From NCBI GenBank assembly GCA_015068605.1, contig SVKF01000003.1:62001-126000 (forward strand): 64,000 nt of DNA, given 5' to 3'. This stretch comes from Oscillospiraceae bacterium. GTDB taxonomy: Bacteria; Bacillota; Clostridia; Monoglobales; Monoglobaceae. How positions within the stretch are numbered: position 1 is the first letter of the stretch; the number at the start of each line of letters is the position of its first letter. A program made the translations under genes and the position numbers. The notes beneath the pieces were generated by a model. It had not been told where the DNA came from, made no database searches, and saw only the letters and a list, made by a program, of their open reading frames with translations. Positions 1 through 9,090 of this stretch are shown in pieces.

Positions 1-701
1 CCCTCCGTTTCAAAGGAAAATGGCGTAATCTTCTCATCGCCATACTGAACTTCAAGCTCGGAAAAATCAATGGAGTTTTTGGAAATTCTTTGGGGAGTTC
101 CCGTTTTAAATCGTACCAACTCAACACCAATGTCAAGGAGACTTTGTGAAAGCTCCGTTGCAGGGAAAACCCCGTCAGGTCCGCTTTCCTGAGAAAAGTC
201 ACCGATTATAATACGGGATTTCAGATATGTTCCCGTGCAGACGATTGCCGCCTTGCAGGGGAAACAAGCCCCTGTTCGGGTGTAGACTGCCTTAACACGA
301 TTGTTTTCGTCAAGCTCAACACGGACAACCTCGCCTTGACGAAGATGCAGATTTTCCTGCATTTCGATAGTGTGTTTCATAACCTCTTTATATTTATTTC
401 GGTCAATCTGGGCACGGAGAGAATAAACCGCAGGACCTTTGCCTCGGTTCAAAATTCTCGACTGGATAAAGGTTTTATCTGCCGCCTTACCCATTTCTCC
501 GCCCAAGGCGTCAATTTCACGGACAAGATGCCCCTTTGCCGTTCCGCCAATACTTGGGTTACAGGGCATATTTGCAACACCATCAAGACTTATGGAGAAA
601 AGACAGGTCTTTGCCCCAAGCCTTGCCGCCGCAAGAGCCGCCTCCGCACCTGCGTGTCCCGCACCGATAACGGCAACATCATATTCTTCAACAATAAACA
701 A
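1..701 (-). CDS. mnmG: tRNA uridine-5-carboxymethylaminomethyl enzyme MnmG, 5' part (partial)
   Basis: This gene is missing from the ORF track because it runs off the left edge. The minus strand reads from a TTG at 701 without a stop for about 233 codons, starting [18 protein letters not shown], the FAD-binding Rossmann motif of the MnmG/GidA family. A clean GGAGG (709-713) lies 7 nt before the TTG, and no better ATG is available, so I take TTG as start. The text [12 protein letters not shown] and the RFKTGTP-like stretch further on are also typical. With MnmE the family installs cmnm5 on wobble U34 of several tRNAs. About 60% of the protein lies outside the window. The two plus-strand ORFs listed here (336-722, 439-735) are shadows of it. 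The gene lies downstream of the HIT gene on the same strand. Confidence 0.93.
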   Translation of the reverse strand, partial: MFIVEEYDVAVIGAGHAGAEAALAAARLGAKTCLFSISLDGVANMPCNPSIGGTAKGHLVREIDALGGEMGKAADKTFIQSRILNRGKGPAVYSLRAQIDRNKYKEVMKHTIEMQENLHLRQGEVVRVELDENNRVKAVYTRTGACFPCKAAIVCTGTYLKSRIIIGDFSQESGPDGVFPATELSQSLLDIGVELVRFKTGTPQRISKNSIDFSELEVQYGDEKITPFSFETE

Positions 702-742
702 AGGAATTCCTCCTTTAAATAATAAACTTATATAAGGCAGGG

Positions 743-819
743 AAAATCGCACAGAATATTCAAACTCCACCCCAAGCTTAAAGGGTGGAGTTTGGGCATA
801 GCATAACTATATGCGATTT
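743..819 (-). terminator. Nested inverted repeat between HIT gene and mnmG, possible terminator or processing site
   Basis: CAAACTCCACCC (761-772) is perfectly complementary to GGGTGGAGTTTG (783-794), a 12-bp stem with a 10-nt loop. An outer pair AAATCGCA/TGCGATTT (744-751, 812-819) encloses it. There is no U-run behind the stem on the minus strand, so classical Rho-independent termination is uncertain. Confidence 0.45.
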
Positions 820-836
820 GTGTGGTTTTACTTGGC

Positions 837-1196
837 TTAGCCCGGTGGCCACTGCAAGTATCTGCCTGCCAAAAGGTGGAAATGAATATGCCCAACGGTT
901 TGTCCGCCGTCCATACCGCAGTTATTAACTATGCGGTAACCGTTGTCCGCAAAGCCTTCAATTCTCGCAATGGTTGCCGCCGCCGCATAAACATCACCTA
1001 TAAGAGCGGAGTTTTCTTCGTTAATTTCGTTAGTTGAAGAAATGTGCTCCTTCGGGATTATAATAATATGCTGTGGCGCTTGCGGTTCAATATCACGGAA
1101 TGCATAAACCGTTTCCGTTTCATAAACCTTAGTTGATGGTATATCGCCTTTTATAATTTTACAGAAAAGGCAGTTTTCGTCTGAATAATATGTCAT
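837..1196 (-). CDS. HIT-family nucleotide hydrolase (HinT-like)
   Basis: A protein of 119 aa carrying the histidine-triad signature HIHFHLL near the C-terminus, and an N-terminal CLFCKIIKGDIPS typical of HinT/Hit proteins with a zinc-binding Cys pair. The family hydrolyses nucleoside phosphoramidates and AMP-lysine-type adducts in the cytoplasm. The ORF track starts four codons earlier (1208), but that ATG follows AAGG with no spacing; the ATG at 1196 is preceded by GGTGGAG, so MTYYSDENC is the likelier N-terminus. The gene sits between alaS and mnmG on the same strand. Function is assigned by motif; the physiological substrate is unknown. Confidence 0.88.
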   Translation of the reverse strand: MTYYSDENCLFCKIIKGDIPSTKVYETETVYAFRDIEPQAPQHIIIIPKEHISSTNEINEENSALIGDVYAAAATIARIEGFADNGYRIVNNCGMDGGQTVGHIHFHLLAGRYLQWPPG

Positions 1197-1218
1197 TTTC
1201 TCCACCATCCTTATATAT

Positions 1219-3837
1219 TTAGATTAAAGTTTTAACAATGCTGAGTGCTTCGTCAATCTTTGAAGCGTCCTTTCCCCCTGCCTGAGCGCTGTCCGGCTTA
1301 CCGCCACCGCCACCGCCTGTCACTTTCGCAACCTCACGGATAATATTTCCGGCGTGAGCACCCTTCTCGATAGCCTCTTTTGTTGCCATTGCAACAATAT
1401 TAACCTTTCCGTCTGCATTTGATGCAAGAACGATAACGGAGCAAGGAGCTTTCTGCTTAAGGCTGTCACCTGCATTTCTCAGAGAGTTCATATCAAGACC
1501 GTCGTCCATTTTCTTGGTGATAATCTTAATACCGTTAACTTCTTCAGCTTCGTTTATAACATCACCGATGCTTCCCTGCGCCATTTTGCTCTTAAGGCTT
1601 TCGATTTCTCTTTTAGCCTCTTTAAGCTCTTCTGTGAGAGAAACTGCCTTTGAGGCAACCTCTGTAACATTTGATTTAAGAGCCTTTGCGGTTTCTATAA
1701 CTGTGTTTTCAGTCTTAGCTAAAAGTTCTAAAACGCCAAAGCCTGTAACCGCTTCAATTCGTCTAACACCTGCCGCAACACCGCTTTCGGAAACAATCTT
1801 GAAAAGACCGAGGTTTCCTGTGTTCTTAGCGTGTGTTCCGCCGCAGAACTCAATACTGTAATCATCTATTTTAACGATTCTTACCGTATCGCCGTATTTT
1901 TCACCAAAGAGAGCGGTTGCGCCGAGTTTTTTAGCCTCTTCAATCGGTGTTTCAAAATTTTCAACAGGGATGCAATTAAGAATTGCCATATTAACCTCTG
2001 CTTCAACCTTTTTGATTTCCTCGTCTGTCATAGCGCTGAAATGAGAGAAGTCAAATCTCATTCTGTCCTCAGAAACATAAGAGCCTGCCTGAGCAACATG
2101 GTTGCCGAGAGTGTTCTTAAGCGCCGCCTGAAGAAGGTGAGCCGCAGTATGGTTTCTTCTTATAGCATTTCTTCTGCAGGTCGCAATCTTTGTTGTTGCG
2201 CTGTCCCCGACCTTAACGGTTCCGCTCTTAACAACTGCCTTATGGAGGAACTTACCGTTCTGCTTCTTAACATCAGAAACCTCCAAAACAAAACCGTTTC
2301 CTTCGATGATACCGCTATCTCCAACCTGACCGCCGCTCTCGGCATAGAAAGTTGTCTTGTCAAGAACAACTGTTATTTCGTCGCCCTCTGTTGCATCGTC
2401 GCTTAATTCGTTACCCTTTGCGATTGCAAGGATTTTACCCTCTGCTTCGTCAGCTGTGTAGCCTTCAAAAATTGTCGCATCTTTAATGAACTTAAAGATG
2501 TCCTCTTCCCAAGCGGCATCTTCCATATCACCTCTTGCACTGCGGGCACGCTCTTTCTGCTCATTCATGAGAGCAGTAAAGCCGTCTTCGTCAACGATTA
2601 TTTCCTTCTCTTCTGCAATTTCTCTTGTTAAATCGATTGGGAAACCATAAGTGTCATAAAGCTTAAATGCCTTGTCGCCGCCGAGAGTTTTCTCTCCTGC
2701 GTCCTTAATTTCCTTTATATAGTCTTCAAGGATAACAAGTCCCTGGTCGATAGTTTCAGCAAAACGCTCTTCCTCGTTCTTGATAACCTTTTCGATATAT
2801 TCAAACTTTTCTTCAAGCTCAGGATAAGCACCCTTTGATTCTTCCATAACGGTTTTTGCAATTTTATAGAGGAATGAACCGCCTATTCCTAAAAGTCTTC
2901 CGTGTCTTGCGGCACGACGAAGAAGTCGACGGAGAACATAGCCTCTTCCCTCGTTTGACGGAAGAACACCGTCAGAAACCAAGAATACTGTACTTCTTAT
3001 ATGGTCGGTTATAACACGGAGAGAAACATCTGTTGTGTCGTCCTTTCCGTAGTCTTTTCCGGAAATTGCGATTGCGTGGTCTAAAACCTTGCGGATTGTG
3101 TCAACCTCAAAAATAGAGGTAACACCCTGCATAATGCAGGCAATTCTCTCAAGACCCATACCCGTGTCAATATTCGGATTCTGAAGTCTGTTATAAACAC
3201 CCTTGTCATCTTTATCAAACTGTGTAAAAACCAAGTTCCAGAACTCAACAAATCTGTCACATTCACAGCCAACCGCACAGTCAGGGCTTCCGCAACCGAA
3301 AGCCTCGCCACGGTCAAAGTAAATCTCCGAACAAGGACCGCAAGGACCTGTTCCGATTTCCCAGAAGTTGTCCTCTTTGCCAAGGTAAACAATTCTGTCA
3401 GGGCTAACGCCGACTTCCTTTGTCCAGATTTCAACAGCCTCGCTGTCTTCTTCGTAAACACTGACCCAAAGACGGTCAACAGGGATTTCCAAAACCTTTG
3501 TTATAAATTCCCAAGCCCACGCTGTTGCCTCGTGCTTAAAGTAATCCCCGAAAGAGAAGTTACCAAGCATTTCAAAGAATGTACCGTGTCTTGCGGTTTT
3601 ACCAACTCTCTCAATATCGGGAGTTCTGATACACTTCTGGCAAGTTGTAACCCTCTTTTTAGGAGGAGTTTCCTTTCCCGTAAAGTATGGCTTAAGAGGC
3701 GCCATACCTGCGTTGATTAAAAGCAGACTTGCATCATTTTGCGGAACAAGGGGGAAAGACGGAAGTCTTAAATGCTCCTTGGTTTCAAAAAATGCAAGGT
3801 ATTTTTCACGAATTTCGTTTAATCCTAATTTCTGCAT
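1219..3837 (-). CDS. alaS: Alanine-tRNA ligase
   Basis: 872 aa, the usual length for bacterial AlaRS. The order is class II aminoacylation core (RLPSFPLVPQNDASLLLINA at the N-terminus, GTGPCGPCSEIYFD near residue 160), tRNA-recognition region, editing domain with the zinc/hydrolysis motifs NHTAAHLL and CGGTHAKNTG, and the C-Ala domain ending with GGGGGGKPDSAQAGGKD. It charges tRNA-Ala and hydrolyses Ser/Gly-tRNA-Ala. An RBS AAGGTG precedes ATG 3837. The start is divergent from ctsR, and a SigA promoter lies at 3898-3926. No T-box or other leader is visible in the short upstream region. Confidence 0.98.
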   Translation of the reverse strand: MQKLGLNEIREKYLAFFETKEHLRLPSFPLVPQNDASLLLINAGMAPLKPYFTGKETPPKKRVTTCQKCIRTPDIERVGKTARHGTFFEMLGNFSFGDYFKHEATAWAWEFITKVLEIPVDRLWVSVYEEDSEAVEIWTKEVGVSPDRIVYLGKEDNFWEIGTGPCGPCSEIYFDRGEAFGCGSPDCAVGCECDRFVEFWNLVFTQFDKDDKGVYNRLQNPNIDTGMGLERIACIMQGVTSIFEVDTIRKVLDHAIAISGKDYGKDDTTDVSLRVITDHIRSTVFLVSDGVLPSNEGRGYVLRRLLRRAARHGRLLGIGGSFLYKIAKTVMEESKGAYPELEEKFEYIEKVIKNEEERFAETIDQGLVILEDYIKEIKDAGEKTLGGDKAFKLYDTYGFPIDLTREIAEEKEIIVDEDGFTALMNEQKERARSARGDMEDAAWEEDIFKFIKDATIFEGYTADEAEGKILAIAKGNELSDDATEGDEITVVLDKTTFYAESGGQVGDSGIIEGNGFVLEVSDVKKQNGKFLHKAVVKSGTVKVGDSATTKIATCRRNAIRRNHTAAHLLQAALKNTLGNHVAQAGSYVSEDRMRFDFSHFSAMTDEEIKKVEAEVNMAILNCIPVENFETPIEEAKKLGATALFGEKYGDTVRIVKIDDYSIEFCGGTHAKNTGNLGLFKIVSESGVAAGVRRIEAVTGFGVLELLAKTENTVIETAKALKSNVTEVASKAVSLTEELKEAKREIESLKSKMAQGSIGDVINEAEEVNGIKIITKKMDDGLDMNSLRNAGDSLKQKAPCSVIVLASNADGKVNIVAMATKEAIEKGAHAGNIIREVAKVTGGGGGGKPDSAQAGGKDASKIDEALSIVKTLI

Positions 3838-3897
3838 AATTACACCTTCATTTCAATTTATTTTAAAGTTAAGCTTTTGCATAATATATCAAATTAC

Positions 3898-3926
3898 ATT
3901 ATACCAATAAACCCCTCTTAAGTCAA
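3898..3926 (-). promoter_or_regulatory. SigA-type promoter of alaS
   Basis: On the minus strand TTGACT (3921-3926) and TATAAT (3898-3903) are separated by 17 nt. The start of alaS lies about 60 nt further on. Confidence 0.85.
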
Positions 3927-3995
3927 GAAAATCACGATAATTTTTCATTAAATTTTTGTGACAAAAGCCCATTTCAAAAAATTTTTTAAAAAAGT

Positions 3996-4012
3996 CTTGA
4001 CTTTCTCTGACC
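3996..4012 (-). promoter_or_regulatory. Second CtsR box, inverted, over the -35 region
   Basis: The minus strand reads GGTCAGAGAAAGTCAAG, which differs at two positions from the canonical GGTCAAAGAAAGTCAAA box downstream. It covers the -35 hexamer of the ctsR promoter, so bound CtsR would block RNA polymerase. Confidence 0.7.
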
Positions 4013-4025
4013 TTCGTGCTATAAT
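3997..4025 (+). promoter_or_regulatory. SigA promoter of the ctsR operon
   Basis: TTGACT (3997-4002), 17-nt spacer, TATAAT (4020-4025): near-consensus. It is flanked by two CtsR boxes facing each other. Confidence 0.9.
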
Positions 4026-4034
4026 TTAGTTAAA

Positions 4035-4051
4035 GGTCAAAGAAAGTCAAA
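4035..4051 (+). promoter_or_regulatory. CtsR operator (canonical tandem heptad)
   Basis: GGTCAAAGAAAGTCAAA fits the known CtsR consensus of two RGTCAAA heptads separated by 3 nt. A third partial heptad (GTCAAAAA) follows directly. The operator is downstream of the -10 element, in the 5' UTR of ctsR, which fits autoregulation. Confidence 0.93.
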
Positions 4052-4069
4052 GTCAAAAAGGTGATGATT

Positions 4070-4519
4070 ATGAAGTTAAGTAATTTAATAGAAGAATTTA
4101 TAAAAGAGATGATAGAGGCGGAGAATGGCGTTATAGAGCTTCAGAGAAACGAGCTTGCAGGAAGATTTAACTGTGTTCCGTCGCAAATCAACTATGTTAT
4201 TTCGACAAGGTTTTCACCGGAAAGAGGTTATATTGTAGAGAGCAGACGAGGTGGTGGCGGTTATATTAAAATAAGTCGGGCAGTTTGCGACAGCGGAGAG
4301 AGCTATATGAAAAAGATGCTTTCCCTTATCGGGGACTATATTTCCCAGACAGATGCCAATGCCATAATTCAGAATTTATATGAGCTTGACATTATAAGTC
4401 AGAGAGAGGGCAAAATAATGGTTGCGGCAGTGAGGGATAATGCAATTCCCATAAATCCGCCGCAAAGGGATTTTGTCAGAGCAAAGCTGCTTAAAAACAT
4501 ACTGGTCAATATCTTATAA
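4070..4519 (+). CDS. ctsR: Class III heat-shock repressor CtsR
   Basis: 149 aa, normal family length. The N-terminal winged helix-turn-helix reads NELAGRFNCVPSQINYVI followed by the GGGGYIKI glycine-rich wing that inserts in the minor groove. CtsR represses clp genes and is inactivated by heat and by the McsA/McsB pair. The ORF track starts at the GTG 4061, but AGGTG there is the ribosome site, so ATG 4070 (MKLSNLIEEF) is chosen. It is the first gene of the ctsR-mcsA-mcsB-clpC operon, with CtsR boxes in its own promoter. Confidence 0.96.
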   Translation: MKLSNLIEEFIKEMIEAENGVIELQRNELAGRFNCVPSQINYVISTRFSPERGYIVESRRGGGGYIKISRAVCDSGESYMKKMLSLIGDYISQTDANAIIQNLYELDIISQREGKIMVAAVRDNAIPINPPQRDFVRAKLLKNILVNIL

Positions 4520-4533
4520 GGAGGAGAATGATT

Positions 4534-5031
4534 ATGAAATGTCAAAAATGTAATGAGCGTGAAGCAAACACGCATATTCAAAAAATTGTAAACGGAAAAA
4601 AGACGGAATATTATCTTTGCAGTAAATGTGCCGCAGAGTCCGGGGAGCTTAAAATCAGCTTTGATGGAGATTTTGATAATTTCTTCGGCGGACTGTTCGG
4701 GAAGGGAACAAATCTGTTTTCCGCGCCGGCGGATAAGGTTTGCGGAGTCTGCAAAATGACCCTTTCGGAATTTTTGAAACACGGAAAGCTTGGGTGCAGT
4801 AAGTGTTATGAGGAATTTGAAGCATCGCTGTCAAAGCCCTTAAAGCAAATTCACGGTCAATCCACCCACACGGGCAAAATTCCCAAACGGAGCGAAAAGG
4901 AAATCAGCCGCGAGGCGAAAATAAGACGGCTTCAATCAGAGCTTGAGGCGGCAGTTTCAAATCAGGAGTTTGAAATGGCGGCAAAGCTTCGTGATGAAAT
5001 CAATGCTTTAAAAGAAGGAGGGGAAAAGTAA
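4534..5031 (+). CDS. mcsA: McsA, zinc-binding activator of McsB
   Basis: 165 aa. Four CxxC pairs (CQKC, CSKC, CGVC, CSKC) form the zinc fingers, and a UVR motif at the C-terminus (LQSELEAAVSNQEFEMAA) matches the family. McsA activates the arginine kinase McsB and takes part in stress sensing. GGAGGAG at 4520-4526 is too close to ATG 4528 and ideally spaced to ATG 4534, so MKCQKCNE is the N-terminus. The stop codon overlaps the mcsB start (TAATG), which indicates translational coupling. Confidence 0.95.
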   Translation: MKCQKCNEREANTHIQKIVNGKKTEYYLCSKCAAESGELKISFDGDFDNFFGGLFGKGTNLFSAPADKVCGVCKMTLSEFLKHGKLGCSKCYEEFEASLSKPLKQIHGQSTHTGKIPKRSEKEISREAKIRRLQSELEAAVSNQEFEMAAKLRDEINALKEGGEK

Positions 5032-6032
5032 TGTGGTACACCAAATTCGGAAATATGGGTGATGTTGTTTTATCAACAAGGGTGAGACTTGCCAGGAATT
5101 TAAAGGATAAACCCTTCCCAAATCGTGCTGATAAATCTCAGCAGGAGGAAATTATAGACATATTAAAAGCGGCGGCGGAAAAAATAGAAAATACCAAATT
5201 CTTTGACCTTTCAAATATGCAGGAAAGAGAGAAAAAGGCACTTGCGGAGCGGCATATTATAAGCCCTCTTTTAACGGACAATAAAATTAAGCGCGGTTTG
5301 GTTTTATCTGATGACCAGAGAATAAGTGTAATGCTTATGGAGGAGGACCATTTAAGAATTCAGACTATGCACGAGGGATTTGCCATAGAAGAATGTTTAA
5401 ACTCCGCAATGGAGGTTGACGATATTTTAGAGGAAAGCTTAGACTATGCTTTTTCGGAGAAGCTTGGATATCTGACCTGCTGTCCGACCAATGTGGGAAC
5501 GGGATTGCGTATTTCGGTTATGGTATGCCTGCCGGGGATAACAATGGCAGGGAGAATTGATTCTCTGTCACGCACTCTTTCAAAAATGGGGATTGCGGTG
5601 AGAGGAATTTTTGGCGAAGGAAGTCAGAGCCTTGGGAATATATATCAAATTTCAAATCAGGTAACCCTTGGCATAAGCGAGGAAGAAACAGCCCAAAAGC
5701 TTTCGGAAATCGTCAGCGAAATTATTTCTCAGGAACGGTCGCTCCAACAGAAAATCTATCTTTCGGATAAGTTCAGAATAGAGGATAAGGTTATGCGTTC
5801 TCTGGGCACACTTAAATATTCAAGGGTTATGGGCTCGGAGGAGGCATTGGGACTTATATCGGATGTACGGTTTGGTATAAATCTGGGTATAATCAAGGAG
5901 ACGAACCTGGAAAAGCTGAATGAAATTTTGTATTCCATCCTGCCTGCAATACTTTCCGCAAGCTACAATGTTGAAACTGTGGCGGACAGAGATATAAAAA
6001 GGGCAGAGGTTATTCGTGAAAAACTAGGCTGA
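5031..6032 (+). CDS. mcsB: Protein-arginine kinase McsB
   Basis: 333 aa of the ATP:guanido phosphotransferase fold. VVLSTRVRLARNLKDKPFPN is the ATP-binding N-terminal motif and CPTNVGTGLRISVM carries the active-site cysteine loop. The C-terminal RDIKRA fits the RDxxRA phospho-arginine binding motif used in allosteric control. McsB marks proteins with phospho-arginine for ClpC-ClpP and phosphorylates CtsR. It overlaps mcsA by one base and is followed by clpC after 33 nt. Confidence 0.96.
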   Translation: MWYTKFGNMGDVVLSTRVRLARNLKDKPFPNRADKSQQEEIIDILKAAAEKIENTKFFDLSNMQEREKKALAERHIISPLLTDNKIKRGLVLSDDQRISVMLMEEDHLRIQTMHEGFAIEECLNSAMEVDDILEESLDYAFSEKLGYLTCCPTNVGTGLRISVMVCLPGITMAGRIDSLSRTLSKMGIAVRGIFGEGSQSLGNIYQISNQVTLGISEEETAQKLSEIVSEIISQERSLQQKIYLSDKFRIEDKVMRSLGTLKYSRVMGSEEALGLISDVRFGINLGIIKETNLEKLNEILYSILPAILSASYNVETVADRDIKRAEVIREKLG

Positions 6033-6065
6033 TTTTAAATCGGCGGAAAGGACGGTAAAAATCTT

Positions 6066-8549
6066 ATGTTTGAACAGAAATTAACTGAAAGAGCAAGAGA
6101 AGCGATTATGCTTTCGGAAGATTGTGCCAAAGAAATGGGGCATAACTATATCGGAACGGAGCATCTTTTATGGGGGCTTATTTCCGAGGGCGAGGGCGTT
6201 GCGGCAAAAGCCCTTGAAACGAATGGCTTGACCGCAGATAAAGTCGAAAAGAAAATAGATGTGTTTGTTGGAACAGGCAAGCCTCTCGAAAAAATATCAA
6301 CAGGCTTCACACCAAGGACAAAATCCGTTTTAGAGCGAAGCTATGCAGAGGCGATGCGTCTTGGCCACGGCTATATCGGAACAGAGCATATTCTCATATC
6401 CCTTCTTCGTGAGGGGGAGAGCCTTGCTGTGAGAATTTTAAGCGACAGCGGAATTAATATTCAAAAGCTTTACAGAGATATTATAAAAGCGGTCAATGAG
6501 GAGGGGGAGGAGGAAGCACCTCAGTCTCCGCAGGAAAATCAAGCTCCGCAAAAGCCAAGAGGGAAAGCTAAAACGCCAACTCTTGAAAAATTTGGCAGAG
6601 ATTTGACGGATATGGCGAGAAATTTAAAACTTGACCCGGTTATCGGCAGAGATTTGGTTATTGAGAGAGTTGTTCAGATTCTGTCAAGACGAACAAAAAA
6701 TAATCCGTGTCTTATAGGTGAGCCCGGAGTTGGTAAAACCGCTGTGGCTGAAGGTTTGGCGCAGAAGATAGTAAACGGTGAAGTTCCCGAAATTTTAAGG
6801 GATAAAAAGGTTATAACCCTTGATTTATCTTCAATGGTTGCAGGGGCAAAATATCGTGGTGAGTTTGAGGAAAGACTCAAAGCCGCAATGGACGAAATAC
6901 GAAAAGCGGGGGATGTTATCCTCTTTATTGATGAAATCCATACCCTTGTGGGTGCAGGCGCGGCAGAGGGGGCAATAGATGCTGCAAATATTTTAAAGCC
7001 TGCACTGTCCCGTGGTGAAATTCAGGTTATCGGTGCAACAACGATAAATGAATACAGAAAATATATCGAAAAAGATGCGGCTTTGGAGAGAAGATTTCAG
7101 CCAATTCAGCTTGACGAGCCAACGCAGGAGGAGTGCGTTGAAATCCTGAAAGGGATAAGGGATAAATATGAAGCACACCACAAGGTTACAATAACCGACG
7201 GGGCGCTTACGGCGGCTGTTAAACTTTCGGTAAGATATATTCCGGACAGATTTCTCCCCGATAAAGCGATTGACTTAATTGATGAGGCGGCGTCAAAAAT
7301 CAGAATGAAAACTCTGACCGCTCCACCTGATTTAAAGGAAATTGAGGAAGAGATTGAGAAGGTTAAGAAGGAGAAAGAGGCGGCGATAACAACCCAGGAA
7401 TATGAAAAAGCCGCAAAACTCCGTGATAAGGAAAGAGAACTTTCGGAAAAACTCAAATCCACCAAGGAAAACTGGAAGAGCGAAAGCAATATGGCAACCA
7501 AAAAAGTAACCCCCGAAGAGATTGCGGAAGTTGTTTCAATTTGGACAGGCGTTCCCGTTAAGTCAATTTCGGGCGGCGAAGGAGAAAGACTTTTAAAGCT
7601 TGAAGAAACTCTTCATAACAGAGTTATCGGTCAGAATGAAGCGGTTGTGTCGGTTTCAAAGGCTATAAGACGAGGCAGAGTTGGGCTTAAAGACCCGAAA
7701 CGCCCGATTGGTTCATTTATCTTTTTAGGTCCGACGGGCGTGGGAAAAACGGAGCTTTCAAAGGCTCTTGCTGAAGCAATGTTCGGGGACGAAGATGCCC
7801 TTATCCGCTTTGATATGTCGGAATATATGGAAAAACACACCGTTTCAAGACTTGTGGGCTCACCTCCGGGTTATGTAGGTCACGAGGAGGGCGGTCAGCT
7901 TACGGAAAAGGTGAGAAGAAAGCCTTATAGCGTGGTGCTTTTTGATGAAATTGAAAAGGCACATCCCGATATTTTTAATATCCTGCTTCAGATTTTAGAT
8001 GACGGAATTTTAACGGATTCACAGGGCAGAAAAGTTGATTTCCGCAATACGGTTATAATTATGACATCGAATTTAGGCGCAAGAATGATAACTGAAAATA
8101 AGAGCCTCGGATTTTCTGCAGGAGACAGCGGGAAAACGGAGCGGGATTATGAACGGATTAAGTCGGATGTTATGAGCGAGGTTAAAAGAGCGTTCAGACC
8201 CGAATTTTTAAACCGTGTTGACGATATAATTGTGTTCCACCAGCTGACAGATGATGATATTAAGCAGATTGCGGTTAAGATGCTTGAAAACCTTTCAAAA
8301 AGGCTGTTGCAAAACGGCATTGAAGCCAGATTTACGGAAAAGGCAGTAAGTGCAATCGGCGGAAAAGGCTTTGATGCGATTTACGGAGCAAGACCTTTAA
8401 GACGGGCAATTCAGTCGGATATAGAAGACCTTATTGCAGAAGAAATGCTTGAAGGCAAAGTCAAAGACGGCGATAAAATAACCGTGGACTATGTGAAAGA
8501 CAAATTTACAGTTAAGCATCGCAAGGGCACAATTAAAATTGAAGAATAA
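6066..8549 (+). CDS. clpC: ATP-dependent Clp protease ATP-binding subunit ClpC
   Basis: 827 aa with two N-terminal Clp_N repeats (to about residue 145), AAA+ module 1 with Walker A GEPGVGKT and Walker [10 protein letters not shown], a middle region with a UVR motif ([17 protein letters not shown]), and AAA+ module 2 with GPTGVGKT and [11 protein letters not shown]. It unfolds substrates, including McsB-marked proteins, and feeds them to ClpP. Last gene of the CtsR operon; no clpP is in the window. No clear terminator follows directly; a small decayed ORF comes next. Confidence 0.97.
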   Translation: MFEQKLTERAREAIMLSEDCAKEMGHNYIGTEHLLWGLISEGEGVAAKALETNGLTADKVEKKIDVFVGTGKPLEKISTGFTPRTKSVLERSYAEAMRLGHGYIGTEHILISLLREGESLAVRILSDSGINIQKLYRDIIKAVNEEGEEEAPQSPQENQAPQKPRGKAKTPTLEKFGRDLTDMARNLKLDPVIGRDLVIERVVQILSRRTKNNPCLIGEPGVGKTAVAEGLAQKIVNGEVPEILRDKKVITLDLSSMVAGAKYRGEFEERLKAAMDEIRKAGDVILFIDEIHTLVGAGAAEGAIDAANILKPALSRGEIQVIGATTINEYRKYIEKDAALERRFQPIQLDEPTQEECVEILKGIRDKYEAHHKVTITDGALTAAVKLSVRYIPDRFLPDKAIDLIDEAASKIRMKTLTAPPDLKEIEEEIEKVKKEKEAAITTQEYEKAAKLRDKERELSEKLKSTKENWKSESNMATKKVTPEEIAEVVSIWTGVPVKSISGGEGERLLKLEETLHNRVIGQNEAVVSVSKAIRRGRVGLKDPKRPIGSFIFLGPTGVGKTELSKALAEAMFGDEDALIRFDMSEYMEKHTVSRLVGSPPGYVGHEEGGQLTEKVRRKPYSVVLFDEIEKAHPDIFNILLQILDDGILTDSQGRKVDFRNTVIIMTSNLGARMITENKSLGFSAGDSGKTERDYERIKSDVMSEVKRAFRPEFLNRVDDIIVFHQLTDDDIKQIAVKMLENLSKRLLQNGIEARFTEKAVSAIGGKGFDAIYGARPLRRAIQSDIEDLIAEEMLEGKVKDGDKITVDYVKDKFTVKHRKGTIKIEE

Positions 8550-8551
8550 AT

Positions 8552-8822
8552 ATGGCGGTGCAGAAAAATGTACCGACCGCACAAGGCGATATAAACTCAA
8601 TAAAGCCTTTTAAATGCACCGAAAACTTAAAATAAAGAGAAATTTGTCCTTGATGAATACGCGGCTTATAACATGCAAAGACAGTTAGATGCATTAATGC
8701 CAACAATAAAACAATCTGCAGAATTAGCAAGTAAAGCATATGAGGTAGACGCATTTGAGATTCTTGCGGCATTTTTGCAAGATGAAATTGCAAAATTAAA
8801 ACAAAAATATAATATAAGATAA
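8552..8822 (+). pseudogene. Small frameshifted ORF downstream of clpC
   Basis: Frame one starts MAVQKNVPTAQGD at ATG 8552 and stops at 8633-8635. Another frame then continues from about 8631 (NKEKFVLDEYAAYNMQRQL) to a stop at 8820-8822 and ends in a charged helix (FLQDEIAKLKQKYNIR). Joined by one frameshift in the A-rich stretch near 8628-8640, they would give a protein of about 90 aa. The intact part with its own ATG (8673) is only 49 aa. I do not recognise the family. It could equally be two unrelated short frames. Confidence 0.35.
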
Positions 8823-8850
8823 TATTATCTGTTTTTCAAAAAAGTTAAAC

Positions 8851-8879
8851 TTGACATATTTGATAAAATATGATAATAT
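8851..8879 (+). promoter_or_regulatory. Promoter of the putative antitoxin RNA
   Basis: TTGACA (8851-8856), 17-nt spacer, TAATAT (8874-8879). No coding sequence follows before the terminator at 8938-8965, so the transcript would be a short RNA of about 85 nt. Confidence 0.75.
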
Positions 8880-8884
8880 AAGTG

Positions 8885-8970
8885 TAGCAAGAGGGAACGA
8901 CATCAGTTGTTTCCGCAAAGTTAATAGTTTTTTACAAAACCGTCACTTGTGCAGAAGTGGCGGTTATTTC
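8885..8970 (+). ncRNA. Putative antitoxin RNA, convergent to the toxin mRNA
   Basis: A short transcript is predicted from the promoter at 8851-8879 to the hairpin 8938-8965. Its 5' end TAGCAAGAGGGAACGACATC folds as GGAAAC...GTTTCC and is nearly the same sequence as the 5' end of the opposite transcript (30 of 31 positions alignable with one gap and a few changes). The two RNAs overlap and are fully complementary over the shared terminator, as in type I systems of the par/Fst kind. No rival ORF was seen in it. Confidence 0.6.
8938..8965. terminator. Shared bidirectional terminator of the toxin/antitoxin RNAs
   Basis: AACCGTCACTT (8938-8948) pairs with AAGTGGCGGTT (8955-8965), 11 bp with one U-G wobble on the plus strand and one A-C mismatch on the minus strand. 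The plus-strand stem is followed by a U-rich ATTTCT; the minus-strand stem by TTTTGTAAAAAA. The toxin stop codon lies inside the stem. Confidence 0.7.
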
Positions 8971-9026
8971 TGTATGTAAATAATAATTATCATTACCAAT
9001 AGAGTAAAAGAAATTATTTCTTCCAC
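8964..9026 (-). CDS. Putative 20-aa hydrophobic type I toxin peptide
   Basis: The minus strand encodes MEEIISFTLLVMIIIIYIQK from a GTG start at 9026 to TAA at 8964-8966; it is too short for the ORF track. A very strong ribosome site AAAGGGGGTG lies 6 nt before the GTG. The peptide is one predicted membrane helix with acidic N-terminus and a Lys end, the layout of small pore-type toxins. The SD is partly buried by an ACACC/GGTGT hairpin (about 9032-9052), a control seen in Fst/AapA-like mRNAs. Promoter and terminator are present. I assign it by architecture only; no homologue is recognised by sequence. Confidence 0.6.
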   Translation of the reverse strand: MEEIISFTLLVMIIIIYIQK

Positions 9027-9090
9027 ATTAACACCCCCTTTCATAGAGGTGTCGGAAACAACCGCCGCCGTTTCTCTTGCTACAAATGGT

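Noticed and set aside
3838-3995. T-box leader for alaS
   Set aside because: The leader is only about 60 nt and lacks the T-box sequence and specifier arm.
8533-8793. Minus-strand ORF behind clpC
   Set aside because: No ribosome site; it covers the clpC end and the decayed ORF in antisense.
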